64,000 nt of DNA from Bosea sp. RAC05. GTDB lineage: Bacteria > Pseudomonadota > Alphaproteobacteria > Rhizobiales > Beijerinckiaceae. Position 1 is the first letter of the stretch. The number at the start of each line of letters is the position of its first letter. Below are positions 1-8,661 of this stretch, one piece after another. The translations under genes were made by a program, and so were the position numbers. The DNA lies in contig NZ_CP016463.1 of NCBI RefSeq assembly GCF_001713455.1, positions 558,001 to 622,000 on the forward strand. The letters are read 5' to 3'. Under the pieces are notes generated by a model. The model ran no database searches. It saw only the letters and a list, made by a program, of their open reading frames with translations, and was not told the origin of the DNA.

Positions 1-1386
1 CTGCTTGTCGACGAGGCCCAGGATGCAAACCAGGTGCAAGTCCGGTTTGCTGCCCTGCTGGCGTCTCGCGGTGCGGACATGTTCGTGGTCGGAGATGCCG
101 ACCAGAGCATCTTTTCGTTCCAGGGTGGATACCCCGAAGCGATGGCCCATCTCGGCGGGCCCGAGGCGCGCCACTTCAACCTGACCCTGAACCGTCGCTG
201 CACGAGCCAGATCCTCAAGCCTGCAGTCACGCTGGTGAATTGGAACCGGCGCAAGCAGGAGAAGAATTTGCGGTCCGATCGTGAAGGTCAGGAGGTCGGT
301 GTCGCCATCAACGGAGGTGAACGAGAAGAGGCTTCGGCCGTCGTCGGGCAGATCAAGCAACTGGTCGCCAGCGGCGCCGGCTATGACGATATCGCTGTTC
401 TCGTCAGGTCGTCATTCGTCATTCCGGCCATCGAGGAGCTCTTCCTGCGTGCCGCGATCCCTTACGAACTGACGGGCGGTGCCAGCATCACGGATCGCGA
501 AGAAACACGTGATATCGCCGCCTACCTGCGGCTTGCGGCAAATCCTCACGATGACCTCGCGTTCAGCCGCATCGTCAATCGTCCCGTCCGGGGGCTGGGT
601 CCGGTCGCTGAGCATGCGATCGTTGATCGAGCCTTGAAGGCGCAGATGCCTTTCTATGAGGCCTGCATCCGCCATGCAGGCGATCCAGCGGCCAGACTGG
701 CGCCTGGGGCTGACAAGGCGCTTCTGGCTCTCGGGGCGTTTCTCGACCGCATTCATCGGGCCTTGAGCCAGCAGGACGCCGAGTCGGAAGAGCTCGTGGC
801 GATGACATGCGCCACAGATGGCGCCGGATATGGCGCCTATGCCGCTCGCGGCAATGATCGAAAGGCCAAGCGCCGGGTCGAAAACGTGGCCGCGATCGCG
901 CGTATCGCCCGAGAGGAGCCAGACATCGTGGCCTTTCTGGAGCGTATCGCCTTGAGCGGCGAGATCTCGGAGGAAAAGCGCACCAAGGGATCGGTGACGA
1001 TCTCGACGATGCACTCGTCCAAAGGGCTCGAATGGGATCATGTCCTGTGTCCGGCCTTCGACGGCGGCGTCATCCCGAGCCCGCGGGCGTTGCGCGAGGG
1101 TGACCGCGGCAAAGCCGGCGATCGATGGAAGGGGCCTTCAGGCGGAGGCATGGAGGAAGAGAGGCGGCTGGCTCATGTGGCCTTCACACGAGCCCGTCAG
1201 TCCCTGTGGGTGTCGTCGCCGACCATGCGCAGCGGCCGCCGGACAGATCCCTCATGCTTCCTGCCAGAGTCCGGGCTCGACCTGACAAGGCATTTCGATC
1301 CCCTGGTCGATCCGTCGTCCCGTGGAGGGCCGAAATTCCAGTCCCGGGGCAGCTCCTATGGGCGCAAGGGCTTCCATCGCAGATGA
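1..1386 (+). CDS. UvrD/PcrA/Rep-like SF1 DNA helicase, C-terminal part (5' end outside window)
   Basis: The reading frame is open from the first base and starts inside helicase motif II: LLVDEAQDAN (Walker B, DEAQD). Downstream are motif III GDADQSIFSFQGG, a motif IV-like LNRRCTSQIL, motif V TMHSSKGLEWDHV and motif VI EEERRLAHVAFTRAR, in the order expected for superfamily 1A helicases. These are ATP-driven 3'-5' DNA unwinding enzymes used in repair, replication restart or plasmid replication. The N-terminal Walker A and domain 1A lie before the window. The end is followed by an ATGA overlap with the next gene, and recombination/repair genes (RusA-like, DnaQ-like) follow in the same direction, which suggests a replication/recombination module. 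The family is clear; the specific subfamily cannot be fixed from this fragment. Confidence 0.93.
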   Translation: MLVDEAQDANQVQVRFAALLASRGADMFVVGDADQSIFSFQGGYPEAMAHLGGPEARHFNLTLNRRCTSQILKPAVTLVNWNRRKQEKNLRSDREGQEVGVAINGGEREEASAVVGQIKQLVASGAGYDDIAVLVRSSFVIPAIEELFLRAAIPYELTGGASITDREETRDIAAYLRLAANPHDDLAFSRIVNRPVRGLGPVAEHAIVDRALKAQMPFYEACIRHAGDPAARLAPGADKALLALGAFLDRIHRALSQQDAESEELVAMTCATDGAGYGAYAARGNDRKAKRRVENVAAIARIAREEPDIVAFLERIALSGEISEEKRTKGSVTISTMHSSKGLEWDHVLCPAFDGGVIPSPRALREGDRGKAGDRWKGPSGGGMEEERRLAHVAFTRARQSLWVSSPTMRSGRRTDPSCFLPESGLDLTRHFDPLVDPSSRGGPKFQSRGSSYGRKGFHRR

Positions 1387-1856
1387 GCAGCAGATCAAAG
1401 CCGGTTGTCGGTTTCGATCCTGCAGCTGACGCTGTCGGCATGGGACGAGAAAGACGGCCATTATCCTACAAAGGAATTGCCCTGTTCATGGGGCTGGCGA
1501 TTGCCGACCTGATCGTGGTCGCAATCGTTTGGCCGCACACCAATCTTTCGGGACGTGCGGTCGACGGCGACCACGGCACCGTCATTGTGGCAAGCGTCAT
1601 CGACCGGCCCATCCCCGGTCGATGCACGCAGGCTTTGATCGACTATGCGACGAACAGGGCTCGCCTTCGCATCGCCGGCGAGTTTCCGACCCGTCACCGC
1701 TTCCAGGTTCGGCTCGCGCAGGCCGCTGCAGACTATGCGTCGAGTGACTGCCCTGTCGGGCCGCTACTGGCTGTCAGGGTGGCTGCCGACGAAACCGCGC
1801 GGAGAGCCGTCGATGATGGCGCTGGGCAGCGCTGGGCCTTCTGGAAACGCTCATGA
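1383..1856 (+). CDS. small membrane-anchored protein of unknown function
   Basis: A 157-residue protein whose ATG overlaps the helicase stop codon (ATGA), so it is probably translationally coupled. A single hydrophobic segment (about residues 30-50, YKGIALFMGLAIADLIVVAIVW) follows a polar N terminus; the remainder is a soluble domain with two cysteines (GRCTQ and SDCPVG). The frame stays open upstream inside the helicase gene, but the overlap start gives a sensible membrane protein. No family recognised. Its position between a helicase and a RusA-like resolvase is the only hint to function. Confidence 0.6.
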   Translation: MSSRSKPVVGFDPAADAVGMGRERRPLSYKGIALFMGLAIADLIVVAIVWPHTNLSGRAVDGDHGTVIVASVIDRPIPGRCTQALIDYATNRARLRIAGEFPTRHRFQVRLAQAAADYASSDCPVGPLLAVRVAADETARRAVDDGAGQRWAFWKRS

Positions 1857-2533
1857 CAGCCCGGATGAGCCTCGAGGAGGCGCGCAGGCTGGGCCTGGTC
1901 CCCAAGGGTGATGACGAGCCTGCCTCAGCCCGCAGAAAGCCTCAGGCTGGGACAGCCCTTCCAAAGCGCATCGCGGCGATGCTGGGAGGAGTGCGACGGG
2001 CGCACAAGGGAGGTCGGCACAAGGTCAACGGCGAGACAGCCGCGCCCTTCGCCGAGGTCAGGTTCGTCATCCAGGGCGATCCCCGCACAAAGCATCGAGC
2101 CCGGACGCACCTGTCGAAGCGCGAGATCCTGGCGGCCTTCGCGCGCTCGAAAGGCAGGCTGGAGGTCTTTTCCAAATTGCTGGACGAGATCAAGTACACC
2201 TCGCACACGCCTGACGAGACCAAGGCTCACGAACAGCACATTGCCATGATGGCAGGCGCGGCGATGCGCGGTCGAACACCGGCCTTGATCCCGCTGCATG
2301 TCGAAATCACGTTCAGATTGGACGGTGAGGCTGATCTCTGGCCGACCGATGTGACGGATCCCGACCTGGACAACGCCGTCAAGGCCGTCCTCGATGGCTG
2401 CAACAAGATCGTCTGGAAGGACGATCGCCTCGTGTGCTCCATGTCGGTCGAGAAGCGATGCTCCAGGTCGCCTTCCACGACCGTCGTCGTGCGGCAGGCG
2501 ACGCAGGCATCATTCGGGGATAACGCAGACTGA
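1853..2533 (+). CDS. RusA-like Holliday junction resolvase/endodeoxyribonuclease
   Basis: A 226-residue protein starting at an ATG that overlaps the previous stop. The C-terminal half carries the RusA signature: a beta strand LHVEITFRL, then DPDLDNAVKAVLDG (about residues 169-182) and a WKDDRLV segment with the paired aspartates at 190-191. RusA-family enzymes cut four-way junctions in DNA and are common on prophages and mobile elements. The first 60 residues are basic and of lower complexity and could be an extension unique to this copy. It sits between the helicase and a DnaQ-like exonuclease, consistent with a recombination/replication cluster. Confidence 0.82.
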   Translation: MTARMSLEEARRLGLVPKGDDEPASARRKPQAGTALPKRIAAMLGGVRRAHKGGRHKVNGETAAPFAEVRFVIQGDPRTKHRARTHLSKREILAAFARSKGRLEVFSKLLDEIKYTSHTPDETKAHEQHIAMMAGAAMRGRTPALIPLHVEITFRLDGEADLWPTDVTDPDLDNAVKAVLDGCNKIVWKDDRLVCSMSVEKRCSRSPSTTVVVRQATQASFGDNAD

Positions 2534-2572
2534 CGATTTTGGCCGGCAAGGAGTGATGTTAGGACTCGATCA

Positions 2573-2581
2573 TCAATCCAT
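2573..2581 (+). promoter_or_regulatory. TCAATCCAT motif before the DnaQ-like gene
   Basis: Variant copy of the recurrent TCAWTCCTT motif, ending 15 bases before the exonuclease ATG. It lies in a local palindrome, CAATC-CAT-GATTG. Role as a promoter element is inferred from recurrence, not shown. Confidence 0.4.
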
Positions 2582-2596
2582 GATTGGACCTGGCAG

Positions 2597-3316
2597 ATGA
2601 CCGACCGCCTGATTTTCTTCGACACCGAGACCACGGGTTTCACCCCGCCGGCCGACCGAGTGGTCGAGTTTGGCGGTGTCGAGGTCATCGACACGGTTGA
2701 GACCGGAAACGTCCTGCACAAGTACATCAACCCGCAGCGCGATATGCCCGAGGACGCCTTCAAGGTTCACGGGCTGAGCGAGGAGTTTCTGCGCGACAAG
2801 CCAGTTTTCGCGGCCGTTGCTCGCGAAATCGCGGATTTTCTCGACGGCGCGACCGTGGTTGCCCACAATGCAGGGTTCGACATCAAGTTCTTGACGGCGG
2901 AGTTCGCGAAGGTCGGCATCAAGCCGCCCTGGAAAACCTACGTCGACACGTTGATCATCGCGAAACGGCGTTTCCCGAGTAGTCCGAACAGTCTCGATGC
3001 CTTGTTGGACCGTTTCGGCATCGATCGATCCAACCGGACGCTTCACGGCGCCCTCCTCGACGCCAAACTCCTCATCCCGGTCTACATCAAGCTGCTCAAT
3101 CTCGATCAGCTGCGCCTGACGCGCGATGAGGCCCCGGCGGAAGTCGTCGCCAGCGTCATCCCGAACCAGGCCAGGCAGACGTGGTTTCCCAGGCGCGACG
3201 CAATCGCGGCCAGCGCGACCGAAGCTGCTCGTCATCAGGCCTTCCTCGCCAAGCTCGGAGACAGCGCGCTCTGGAAACAGTGGGCAGAGGAGGCCCAGGA
3301 GGCGGCTGCAGCTTGA
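2597..3316 (+). CDS. DnaQ-like 3'-5' exonuclease (DEDD family)
   Basis: A 239-residue protein with the three exonuclease motifs: Exo I FFDTETTGF (D9, E11), Exo II AHNAGFD (residues 89-95) and Exo III LHGALLDAKLL (H150, D155), so it is a DEDDh exonuclease like the DNA polymerase III epsilon chain. Length matches chromosomal DnaQ of alphaproteobacteria (about 230-240 residues). A chromosomal dnaQ would normally sit next to coaE or rnhA; here it follows a RusA-like gene, so this is probably a replicon-borne copy. The ATG is 15 bases after a recurrent promoter-like motif. Confidence 0.9.
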   Translation: MTDRLIFFDTETTGFTPPADRVVEFGGVEVIDTVETGNVLHKYINPQRDMPEDAFKVHGLSEEFLRDKPVFAAVAREIADFLDGATVVAHNAGFDIKFLTAEFAKVGIKPPWKTYVDTLIIAKRRFPSSPNSLDALLDRFGIDRSNRTLHGALLDAKLLIPVYIKLLNLDQLRLTRDEAPAEVVASVIPNQARQTWFPRRDAIAASATEAARHQAFLAKLGDSALWKQWAEEAQEAAAA

Positions 3317-3380
3317 CCACGACCTTTGCCATGGTCTCATTCCCTAATCCTTTGTTCGTCGTCGAATCGGTGATCGTATC

Positions 3381-4112
3381 GTGAGTGTCCTGTCTCAGTC
3401 GGACCAGCCGGGTCCAGTTCCCGAGTTTCTCCAGAGCGTCGAGCGCCTGACGAGCGGCTTCTCCGCTCTGACGCGTCAGTCCCTCGACAAGATCAAGGAT
3501 GGCCTGGCACTGCGGGACGCCGAAAACGCTGTCCTGGCTCAGGAGAACCGTGAACTGCGTGCTGAAATCGACCAGCTCAAGGCGGCGATTGCCCGAAGTG
3601 ATGCCGAGCGCAGCGCAGCTCTCGCCACAGCCAGAAGTGCCGAGATCGCGAAAGCTCAGGTCGTGGATGAGCAGAAGAGGCTGCTCGCCGCCACCGACGT
3701 CATGATGCGCTCGTTTGGACGAGGGATGGGCATCGTCGGAGAGGGCGGAAGCCGAATTGGAGCCTTCGAAGAGATCGCACGTGCGCGGGTGAAGTACGGC
3801 GTCGCGACCGAAACCCAGGCTCAGCTGGAGCCGGGGGGCGCGGCGTCCGTCGTCGAGACGAGCGCCGCAGAGATCGCGCATCTTGCCAGGCCCCTCGCCG
3901 AGCCGGTCCGGAGCGAGCCGCCGGTATCGCCCCAGCCGCTCGCGGATACTGGGATCATCGAGCTTCCACGCCGTGTCCAGGCTCCGAGCTTCAGGGTGGT
4001 GCCCCAGCATCCCATGACCACAGAGAGCGAAATCGAGCTCGCCGCCGGCCTGGCCGAGTTCACCAACCTTTTGCCCGGACGCCGTGACGTCCGCATGATG
4101 GCGGGAGCCTGA
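3381..4112 (+). CDS. coiled-coil protein of unknown function
   Basis: A 243-residue protein from a GTG start. Residues about 20-110 are rich in E, A, L, R and K and predicted to form a coiled coil (for example LAQENRELRAEIDQLKAAI). The second half is polar and rich in E, A and P. One base separates its stop from the next coiled-coil gene, so the two are likely co-transcribed and may form a complex. No family recognised. Confidence 0.65.
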   Translation: MSVLSQSDQPGPVPEFLQSVERLTSGFSALTRQSLDKIKDGLALRDAENAVLAQENRELRAEIDQLKAAIARSDAERSAALATARSAEIAKAQVVDEQKRLLAATDVMMRSFGRGMGIVGEGGSRIGAFEEIARARVKYGVATETQAQLEPGGAASVVETSAAEIAHLARPLAEPVRSEPPVSPQPLADTGIIELPRRVQAPSFRVVPQHPMTTESEIELAAGLAEFTNLLPGRRDVRMMAGA

Positions 4113-4113
4113 G

Positions 4114-5232
4114 ATGACCGTCATGACCAACCCCGGCGAATACAGGTCGCTGCTGTCCCAGGCACAGGCCGTCGCGGACGCTCTGATCAATCTGGATTCC
4201 GAGCGAAGCCGCAAAGCGCTCTCGCATTCGCTCGGTCAGCTGCACGATGCAATTGCTGCCAAGGACGACCGCATCGGGGAGCTGACCCGGCTTCTGACGG
4301 AATCCCGTCAGGAGACGGCGGACATCCGCCGGGAGCTCAACCAGAACCAGTTGGACAGTGCGTCTCATGTCGAGACCGTGCGAGAGCGCCTGCTGGCCCA
4401 ACATCAGGACGAGGTCGGAAGGCTCAAGGCAGCCTATGGCCAGGAAATCGCGGCCCTCGTGAACAGCAACAAGGCGGACCGGGAACGCGTTCGCGCAGAG
4501 CACATTCACGAGCGCGATCGGTTGACCGAGCAGGTCGAAGCGGCCGAGCTGCGGGCCCAGGAGGTGCGTCAGGCAGCTGCCGCGATGCTCGTCGACGAGA
4601 AGGCTCGCCTCACAGCGACGTTCGAAGCCGAGAGGCAGGCCCTGACCCGCTCGTTCGACGTCGAGAGGCTGGCGCTGACGACTGGCTTCGAGAGCGAGCG
4701 GGTCGCGATGCGCGCGACATTCGACGAAGAGACGGGGCGTCTGCGCTCCATCGTGGACGACATCAAGGCTCTGGCTCTGAAAGACCGGGCTCAGCTCGTC
4801 AGCCAGTATGCCCAGGACACCGCGCGCCTGTCCGAAGAGCACGCCGCGGTCATTGATCGCTACAAGTCCTCGCTGGAGGAGATGTCGTCCGCCCACGAGG
4901 CCGCGCTTCGGCAGCAGCATGAGGGCTTCGTCGAGCGCCGGCGGATCTTCGAGATGGAGGTTGCCGCCAGTTATGGCGCTCAGGAGCAGCGCCTGATCGA
5001 GCTGACTGCGGAGAATGACCGGATCAACGACGAGCTCGCAACGCTGCGTCGAGAGCGGGCTCAGTTCGAAGAGTGGATGAAGCGCGTCATGGCGAGCGTC
5101 CACACCGACGTGATGGCCCTGCGCGACCTTGGGGAGCTGGCGGGAGAAGGGTCTTCAGCACAGGGCGCAATCTCAACTCTGCCCGTTGCGATCCGTGCGG
5201 ACGCGTCGGAGGAGAGGATGACCGCAGCCTGA
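4114..5232 (+). CDS. long coiled-coil protein with hendecad repeats, unknown function
   Basis: A 372-residue protein, almost entirely charged helix (E, R, A, L, Q). Residues about 169-212 hold four consecutive 11-residue repeats (TFEAERQALTR, SFDVERLALTT, GFESERVAMRA, TFDEETGRLRS), a hendecad pattern typical of right-handed or unwound coiled-coil rods. No membrane segment. It follows the previous coiled-coil gene by one base and converges on the DotB-like ATPase gene. It could be a filament, spacer or tether; the sequence does not say which. Confidence 0.7.
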   Translation: MTVMTNPGEYRSLLSQAQAVADALINLDSERSRKALSHSLGQLHDAIAAKDDRIGELTRLLTESRQETADIRRELNQNQLDSASHVETVRERLLAQHQDEVGRLKAAYGQEIAALVNSNKADRERVRAEHIHERDRLTEQVEAAELRAQEVRQAAAAMLVDEKARLTATFEAERQALTRSFDVERLALTTGFESERVAMRATFDEETGRLRSIVDDIKALALKDRAQLVSQYAQDTARLSEEHAAVIDRYKSSLEEMSSAHEAALRQQHEGFVERRRIFEMEVAASYGAQEQRLIELTAENDRINDELATLRRERAQFEEWMKRVMASVHTDVMALRDLGELAGEGSSAQGAISTLPVAIRADASEERMTAA

Positions 5233-5245
5233 CGCGCCGCTGCGC

Positions 5246-6295
5246 TCACGCTCGGCGGGCGTTGTAGGTCTTGACGTGGTTGCGCAGCTGATCGATGCGG
5301 CCTTCGTTGATGGCCGATCGCACCTGGTCGGAGGACCGCGTCGCTCCCGGTGTTGGCTGGACGATATCCAGATCGGGGCCATAACGGCCCATCTTCTGGT
5401 GAACGACCGCCACGAGATTGGTCGCCAGAAGCCGACGGGCCGCCGCCTCTCCCAGCTTGACCTCGGCAAGGCCTAGAATGGTACCGATCGTCTCGTCGAC
5501 CGAGCCACCATGGGCCGTCGTCAAAACGAGATGCCCACTCTGCGACGCGATAAGCGCCTGGTTGGCCGCTTCGGGCGAACGGATCTCGCCCAACAGGATA
5601 TAGCGGGGGCGAGATCGCAGGGCGTCCATGACGCGAAGGCGCCAGTCGTCCTCTTCCTTCACCTCCATCTGCAGACAGAGGCCGCCGGTGCCGACCCTTC
5701 CGAGCAGGAGATACTCGGCTGGATCCTCGATCGCGAAGCCGACGGCGTTCTTGGACGCGAGATAGTCCATCATCGCCGCAACGGTGGTTGTCGTCTTTCC
5801 CGCGCCTGTCGCCCCGCCGATCGCGATGAGGCCGCGCCGATTCCCCCACGATCTGAAGAGACGGATCGTCTCTGTGTCGAGCCCGAGCTCGGTCAGAAGC
5901 GGGGGTGAAATCGGGATCCGGCGGATCGCTGCCCACTGCTGCTCGTCGATCACAGCGAGTTTGACGAAGCGCAGCCTCATCTCGTCGAGTGTCAGGGTTC
6001 CGACATTGGAGGTGGTCCGCTCGATCTGCGTCCTGACAGAATCGATGTGAGGCTCGAACTGTCCGGGAACTTTGGCGACGCCCGAATGTCCCTGGGCGTT
6101 GGGCCCGATGCGGTAGCTGGATGGCGCTCGCTGGTCGAGGCGGATGTAGAGGTCCGAGAAATTGAGCCCGCCGAGAGAGACCCCGGAGTGCTCCCCGTAA
6201 GCCTTGCTGTCCAATTGCTGGGCGTGCGACGGAGGGGTCAACAATTCGCTCCCGAAAAGTGCTGCCGAAAACGATCCTATGAATCTGTCAGGCAT
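5246..6295 (-). CDS. DotB-like type IVB secretion/conjugation ATPase (PilT/VirB11 superfamily)
   Basis: A 349-residue secretion ATPase. Walker A GGATGAGKTTT lies at about residues 160-170, the Asp box (FAIEDPAEYLLLG) follows, then the Walker B segment YILLGEIRSPEAANQAL and the His box SGHLVLTTAHGGS. This is the order of the GspE/PilT/VirB11 superfamily; length and sequence style fit DotB of Dot/Icm systems and TraJ of IncI plasmids. It would act as a cytoplasmic hexamer powering substrate transfer. The membrane genes of the same kind of system lie at 48.9-51.2 kb, so the secretion locus is split. It is divergent from the HD-GYP gene. Confidence 0.85.
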   Translation of the reverse strand: MPDRFIGSFSAALFGSELLTPPSHAQQLDSKAYGEHSGVSLGGLNFSDLYIRLDQRAPSSYRIGPNAQGHSGVAKVPGQFEPHIDSVRTQIERTTSNVGTLTLDEMRLRFVKLAVIDEQQWAAIRRIPISPPLLTELGLDTETIRLFRSWGNRRGLIAIGGATGAGKTTTTVAAMMDYLASKNAVGFAIEDPAEYLLLGRVGTGGLCLQMEVKEEDDWRLRVMDALRSRPRYILLGEIRSPEAANQALIASQSGHLVLTTAHGGSVDETIGTILGLAEVKLGEAAARRLLATNLVAVVHQKMGRYGPDLDIVQPTPGATRSSDQVRSAINEGRIDQLRNHVKTYNARRA

Positions 6296-6310
6296 GCAAG
6301 GTTGGATCGT

Positions 6311-6319
6311 TTGATCCTT
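6311..6319 (+). promoter_or_regulatory. TTGATCCTT motif before the HD-GYP gene
   Basis: Diverged copy of the recurrent motif, ending 22 bases before the chosen ATG at 6342 and lying in the short gap between two divergent genes. Confidence 0.35.
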
Positions 6320-6341
6320 GTTCTATGCCGGTGGAGTTGGG

Positions 6342-7181
6342 ATGATCGAAACGGAAGGATCGATCATGCCGGAATTGCCCTCACTGTCTGAGCTCGTTGA
6401 CGTCACGCAGCCCTGGCTCGCTACGCTGAAGGCGTTCGATGAGAAGGTTGCAGCCGTCAGCGCCTCGCACGAGGACAACGATCTTGATGGGCATCAGCGC
6501 CGGGTCGCTCGCAGTGCCATGGACCTCGCAAAGGCCTACAATCTGGATGAAGAGGATGTCCGCCAGATTGGCGCTGCGGCTCTGGTCCACGATGTCGGGA
6601 AGACAGAGATCGACCTGGCCATCCTGAACAAGGCCGGCGACTTCACGCCTGCGGAGCGTCTGGCGATGAATGGGCATGCTGCCGGCGGCGCCAGCATGCT
6701 TGGGCAGATTGCGGACCTGCCTCAGGTCTTCGTGGACGTCGCCCGCTATCATCACGAACGCTATGACGGGAAAGGCTACGAGAAGCTGAAGGGTGAGGAC
6801 ATTCCCTTCGCTGCCCGCATCGTTCAGATCGCCGACATCCATGACGCCCTTTCGCGAAAGCGCGTCTACAAGCTTGGGGCGCCCGAAGGGCGTGTCCTAT
6901 GCGAGATGGCCGAACGAGAGGGTCGGATCGGCAGATCCATGTTCGATCCCGGATTGCTTCGGTGCTTTGTGGCGATGCGCATGGCTGCACCGGGGTTCCA
7001 GGCGACGGCACCGGAGCGCGCCGAGCTCGCCGCCTTTGTCCTGTCTGATCCAAATCTGGATCTTCCCGAGGGAACCGACGTTCGTTTCGAACGCGATGGA
7101 TCTCGCCTCGTCAACGGCGCGCGGTTCGAACGGGGGCGCTTCGATCACGCGAGCGATGCGTACAGCGCGCCCGCGCCGTGA
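6342..7181 (+). CDS. HD-GYP domain protein, probable c-di-GMP phosphodiesterase
   Basis: A 279-residue protein; ATG at 6342 chosen because GGAG lies five bases upstream (an in-frame TTG at 6318 is possible). It has the HD motif LVHDVGKTEI, upstream HQRRVA, the downstream H of NGHAAGGA, and YHHERYDGKGYEKLKGEDIPFAAR followed by ADIHDAL, which matches HD-GYP proteins except that the GYP triplet reads GYE. HD-GYP enzymes hydrolyse cyclic di-GMP. No receiver or sensor domain is present. It may act with the GGDEF-EAL protein at the window end. Divergent from the DotB-like gene. Confidence 0.85.
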   Translation: MIETEGSIMPELPSLSELVDVTQPWLATLKAFDEKVAAVSASHEDNDLDGHQRRVARSAMDLAKAYNLDEEDVRQIGAAALVHDVGKTEIDLAILNKAGDFTPAERLAMNGHAAGGASMLGQIADLPQVFVDVARYHHERYDGKGYEKLKGEDIPFAARIVQIADIHDALSRKRVYKLGAPEGRVLCEMAEREGRIGRSMFDPGLLRCFVAMRMAAPGFQATAPERAELAAFVLSDPNLDLPEGTDVRFERDGSRLVNGARFERGRFDHASDAYSAPAP

Positions 7182-7646
7182 TCACCGCGGGATCGACGCA
7201 ATGTGGTCTGGCGGCAGCGTCGACACTGCCTCGGCAATCGCGCGCAGGACAGCGCCAATGTCTGGTGTGAACCCGATGACGGACCGGTTGATGATCTCGA
7301 TGGTCTCGGGCGTCGCAGGGAAGTAGGCCGCCTCGAGGCTGTTGGCCATCTCGATGCCGAGCTCGCCGCCTTTCATCAGCTTTGAGCGGCTCGCCTCGAC
7401 CCAGGACCGCACACGGTCGCCGGAACCGTGCTTGAGGACGGCACCGTTCTCCCTGTCGTAAGCCAGGCCGAACTCCTGGTTCATGTCGCAGATATGTGTC
7501 CGCCCTTGGACGTCACGGCTTGACGAAATTTCCCAGAAAAGAGTGCCGCCGAGATCGACATAGCGATAGCTGGTCACTTGTGTGTCGCGCATGGAATCGG
7601 GTCGCCCAAGGTTGGTTTGATAGGGCTGATCAGAGATGCGAAGCAC
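7182..7646 (-). CDS. conserved-looking small protein, unknown function
   Basis: A 154-residue soluble protein. The longest frame starts with GTG at 7646; an internal ATG at 7592 (MRDTQVTS) is equally plausible, and neither has a good ribosome site. The body shows mixed beta/alpha character (YVDLGGTLFWEISSS; GFTPDIGAVLRAIAEAV). It converges directly on the HD-GYP gene, meeting it end to end. A recurrent promoter-like motif lies upstream on the same strand. No family recognised. Confidence 0.55.
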   Translation of the reverse strand: MLRISDQPYQTNLGRPDSMRDTQVTSYRYVDLGGTLFWEISSSRDVQGRTHICDMNQEFGLAYDRENGAVLKHGSGDRVRSWVEASRSKLMKGGELGIEMANSLEAAYFPATPETIEIINRSVIGFTPDIGAVLRAIAEAVSTLPPDHIASIPR

Positions 7647-7686
7647 GAATAAATCAACGGATTAAGTGTTCTTCTAGCAACACTGA

Positions 7687-7695
7687 AAGGATTGG
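7687..7695 (-). promoter_or_regulatory. CCAATCCTT motif upstream of the 7646 gene
   Basis: Minus-strand copy of the recurrent motif, 40 bases before the GTG at 7646. The gap also contains a second, looser AATCC-GTTGATT element nearer the gene. Confidence 0.4.
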
Positions 7696-7794
7696 TGGTG
7701 GATATCCAGAAGCGCCGATTCGGCCTCTCTTGATCCAGTCATCGCACAAGGTGTGATGGGCGACGGGATAGGTTCTCGATTCGCGGAGAGCGCC

Positions 7795-8022
7795 ATGGCG
7801 CAGGCAAAACGTTTCATCGACATGGCGGCGATTGCTGTCGCCTGGGAAGACCCCGCTGGAAGACGCCATGTGCGCTGCGCGGCCGCTGGCACGGAGACCG
7901 GCGTACTGATCGAGATCATTCGTGAGGGTTACGCCAAAGGGGATATCCCCGTCGTCGAAATGCGCCCGACCACGGTCAGGGTTCCGATCGGATGTGTCGG
8001 CTCGTTCGAGATCGCAGCCTGA
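7795..8022 (+). CDS. small protein of unknown function
   Basis: A 75-residue protein. ATG at 7795 is preferred because GGAG lies six bases upstream; the frame is also open from a GTG at 7753. The sequence (DMAAIAVAWEDPAGRRHVRCAAAGTETG) looks like a compact beta-rich domain. Nothing further recognised. Confidence 0.5.
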   Translation: MAQAKRFIDMAAIAVAWEDPAGRRHVRCAAAGTETGVLIEIIREGYAKGDIPVVEMRPTTVRVPIGCVGSFEIAA

Positions 8023-8076
8023 AGGCTTCTGGCTTGCGTCACGATCGCTGATCACTGCGGCAGGAGAATGCTGCGG

Positions 8077-8661
8077 GTGCCCGTCGTGAGCCAGACCATC
8101 GCATTGAATGAGCCGGACTTGGCGCCCGAGACGCTGAAGCGCTTCAGCCATGGCGGCCGCGTCTACGACCAGGTCTCTGGGCTGGGTGCCGTACCGGACG
8201 TAGCCAAGATCGACCACTATGGTCTGGTCGTCATGATGCGCCCGAGTGTCTTCCTCAGCCTTTGCCCTTCTCTGGAATCCGAAAGGCGCTCGCCCAATCC
8301 CGACGCTGATGCCCTCGCCGAGATGCTGGCCGCGGGACAAATCGCGTCGATGGGCTTTCTTGCTCTCAATCTGGCTGATGATGACCTGCGGGTTCGCAGT
8401 CATGAAGGCCGGCACCGCACAGACTTCATCCTCAGGCATTTTGGGGATGAGCCGATCCCGGTGGCGATCTTGTTCAACGGCGAGCGGGCTCGCGATGTGA
8501 CCCCGCACGATATCGTCAGGATCTGCGCTGGATTGCGCCGCGAGCGCACCTCCGAGGAGCCGCGCCCTCCCATGATCGACGGCCCGCTTTTTGACCGCGT
8601 CATCCATCTCGGCCAGGACTTTCTGGTCAGCGAAATGGATACCTCCCCGACCCCTCGCTGA
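8077..8661 (+). CDS. unknown protein with a ParB/sulfiredoxin-like EGRHR motif
   Basis: About 194 residues. GTG at 8077 is preferred because AGGAG lies ten bases upstream; an ATG at 8068 is only one base from it. The middle reads SHEGRHRTDFILRHFGDEPIPVAIL, which resembles the (D/E)GRHR-hydrophobic-IPV pattern of ParB/Srx-fold nucleases and of phage proteins of that fold. The N-terminal part would have to supply the preceding strand (SMGFLALNL). This is a weak fold suggestion, not a functional call. Confidence 0.5.
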   Translation: MPVVSQTIALNEPDLAPETLKRFSHGGRVYDQVSGLGAVPDVAKIDHYGLVVMMRPSVFLSLCPSLESERRSPNPDADALAEMLAAGQIASMGFLALNLADDDLRVRSHEGRHRTDFILRHFGDEPIPVAILFNGERARDVTPHDIVRICAGLRRERTSEEPRPPMIDGPLFDRVIHLGQDFLVSEMDTSPTPR

